Shown piece by piece: positions 60,846 through 60,913 of a DNA stretch of 60,913 nt. The notes beneath the pieces were generated by a model. It was not told the DNA's origin. It saw only the letters and a program-made list of their open reading frames with translations, and did not search any database. The stretch's first letter is position 1. Every line of letters begins with the position of its first letter. The translations under genes and the position numbers were made by a program. The stretch comes from Planctomycetota bacterium (GTDB lineage Bacteria; Planctomycetota; Planctomycetia; Gemmatales; Gemmataceae), in contig VGZI01000014.1 of assembly GCA_016872605.1 (NCBI GenBank), positions 1-60,913 on the forward strand. Direction: 5' to 3'.

Positions 60846-60913
60846 AATCGACCAACTCGAAAAATGAGTCTGGACAGGGCACTACGCTGCAAGCGGTAAG
60901 AAATCCGGGGTGC

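Overview
The window comes from a GC-rich planctomycete, most likely of the Gemmataceae type. The lineage markers are a PSCyt1/PSCyt2 (DUF1549-type) cytochrome protein, a TIGR02996 repeat-companion protein with leucine-rich repeats, a formylglycine sulfatase, a DUF1080 3-keto-disaccharide hydrolase-like protein, a PhoD-like phosphatase, squalene-hopene cyclase, a planctomycete-style ECF sigma factor and many secreted proteins of unknown role. No rRNA, tRNA, CRISPR array or intact transposase was seen.

Layout. 1-5.6 kb: PSCyt protein (runs off the left edge), NERD-S1 fusion, a small D5-like protein, an enolase-superfamily enzyme and a membrane protein. 5.9-16 kb: hopene cyclase, PilZ protein, a repeat-filled gap, a coiled-coil membrane protein and partner, LRR protein, lipoprotein, a possible MITE, a three-gene membrane/oxidoreductase operon and an S1/P1 nuclease. 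16-27.7 kb: SMP-30-like and PhoD-like secreted enzymes, two paralogous zinc-ribbon/PH membrane proteins (one frameshifted), surE, a creatininase-family enzyme, lipoprotein, two trypsin-like PDZ proteins (one with Cys in place of the catalytic Ser) and a GGDEF-PilZ protein. 28-33 kb: purE, an aminotransferase behind a probable leader-peptide attenuator, an arylamine N-acetyltransferase-like protein, a PLP decarboxylase and an RHH/zinc-cluster/His-tail protein. 33-44 kb is a plus-strand block: solute-binding protein, nucleoside hydrolase, larC, alaS and ftsK. 44-47.6 kb is one minus-strand gene for a HEAT-Hsp100-release-factor fusion. 47.6-60.9 kb: small membrane protein, SMI1/KNR4 protein, small protein plus broken HNH nuclease, LarA-like protein, NTF2-like protein, ECF sigma factor, sulfatase, mutL, copper-amine-oxidase-like protein, orphan DNA methyltransferase, membrane protein, DUF1080 protein and a triple-YbjQ protein.

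Two things stand out. First, the 1166-residue protein at 44051-47551 joins N-terminal HEAT-like repeats, two Clp/Hsp100 AAA+ modules and a C-terminal region that aligns by eye along most of peptide chain release factor 2, with the catalytic GGQ replaced by KGR. It looks like an unfoldase tethered to the ribosome by a dead release factor, which would suit a ribosome or nascent-chain quality-control machine. Second, the window is full of short palindromic elements of at least eight sequence families. Many lie between genes, but several sit in frame inside conserved genes: two in alaS, at least three in mutL, and one each in larC, the enolase-superfamily gene and the decarboxylase. The alaS and enolase copies of one family are read in the same frame, giving similar peptides.

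Other points of note are a leader peptide with mutually exclusive antiterminator and terminator stems before the aminotransferase gene, a seven-A frameshift in a zinc-ribbon protein, and a single in-frame TGA that splits the HNH nuclease. Assignments rest on motifs read by eye; no database search was possible.
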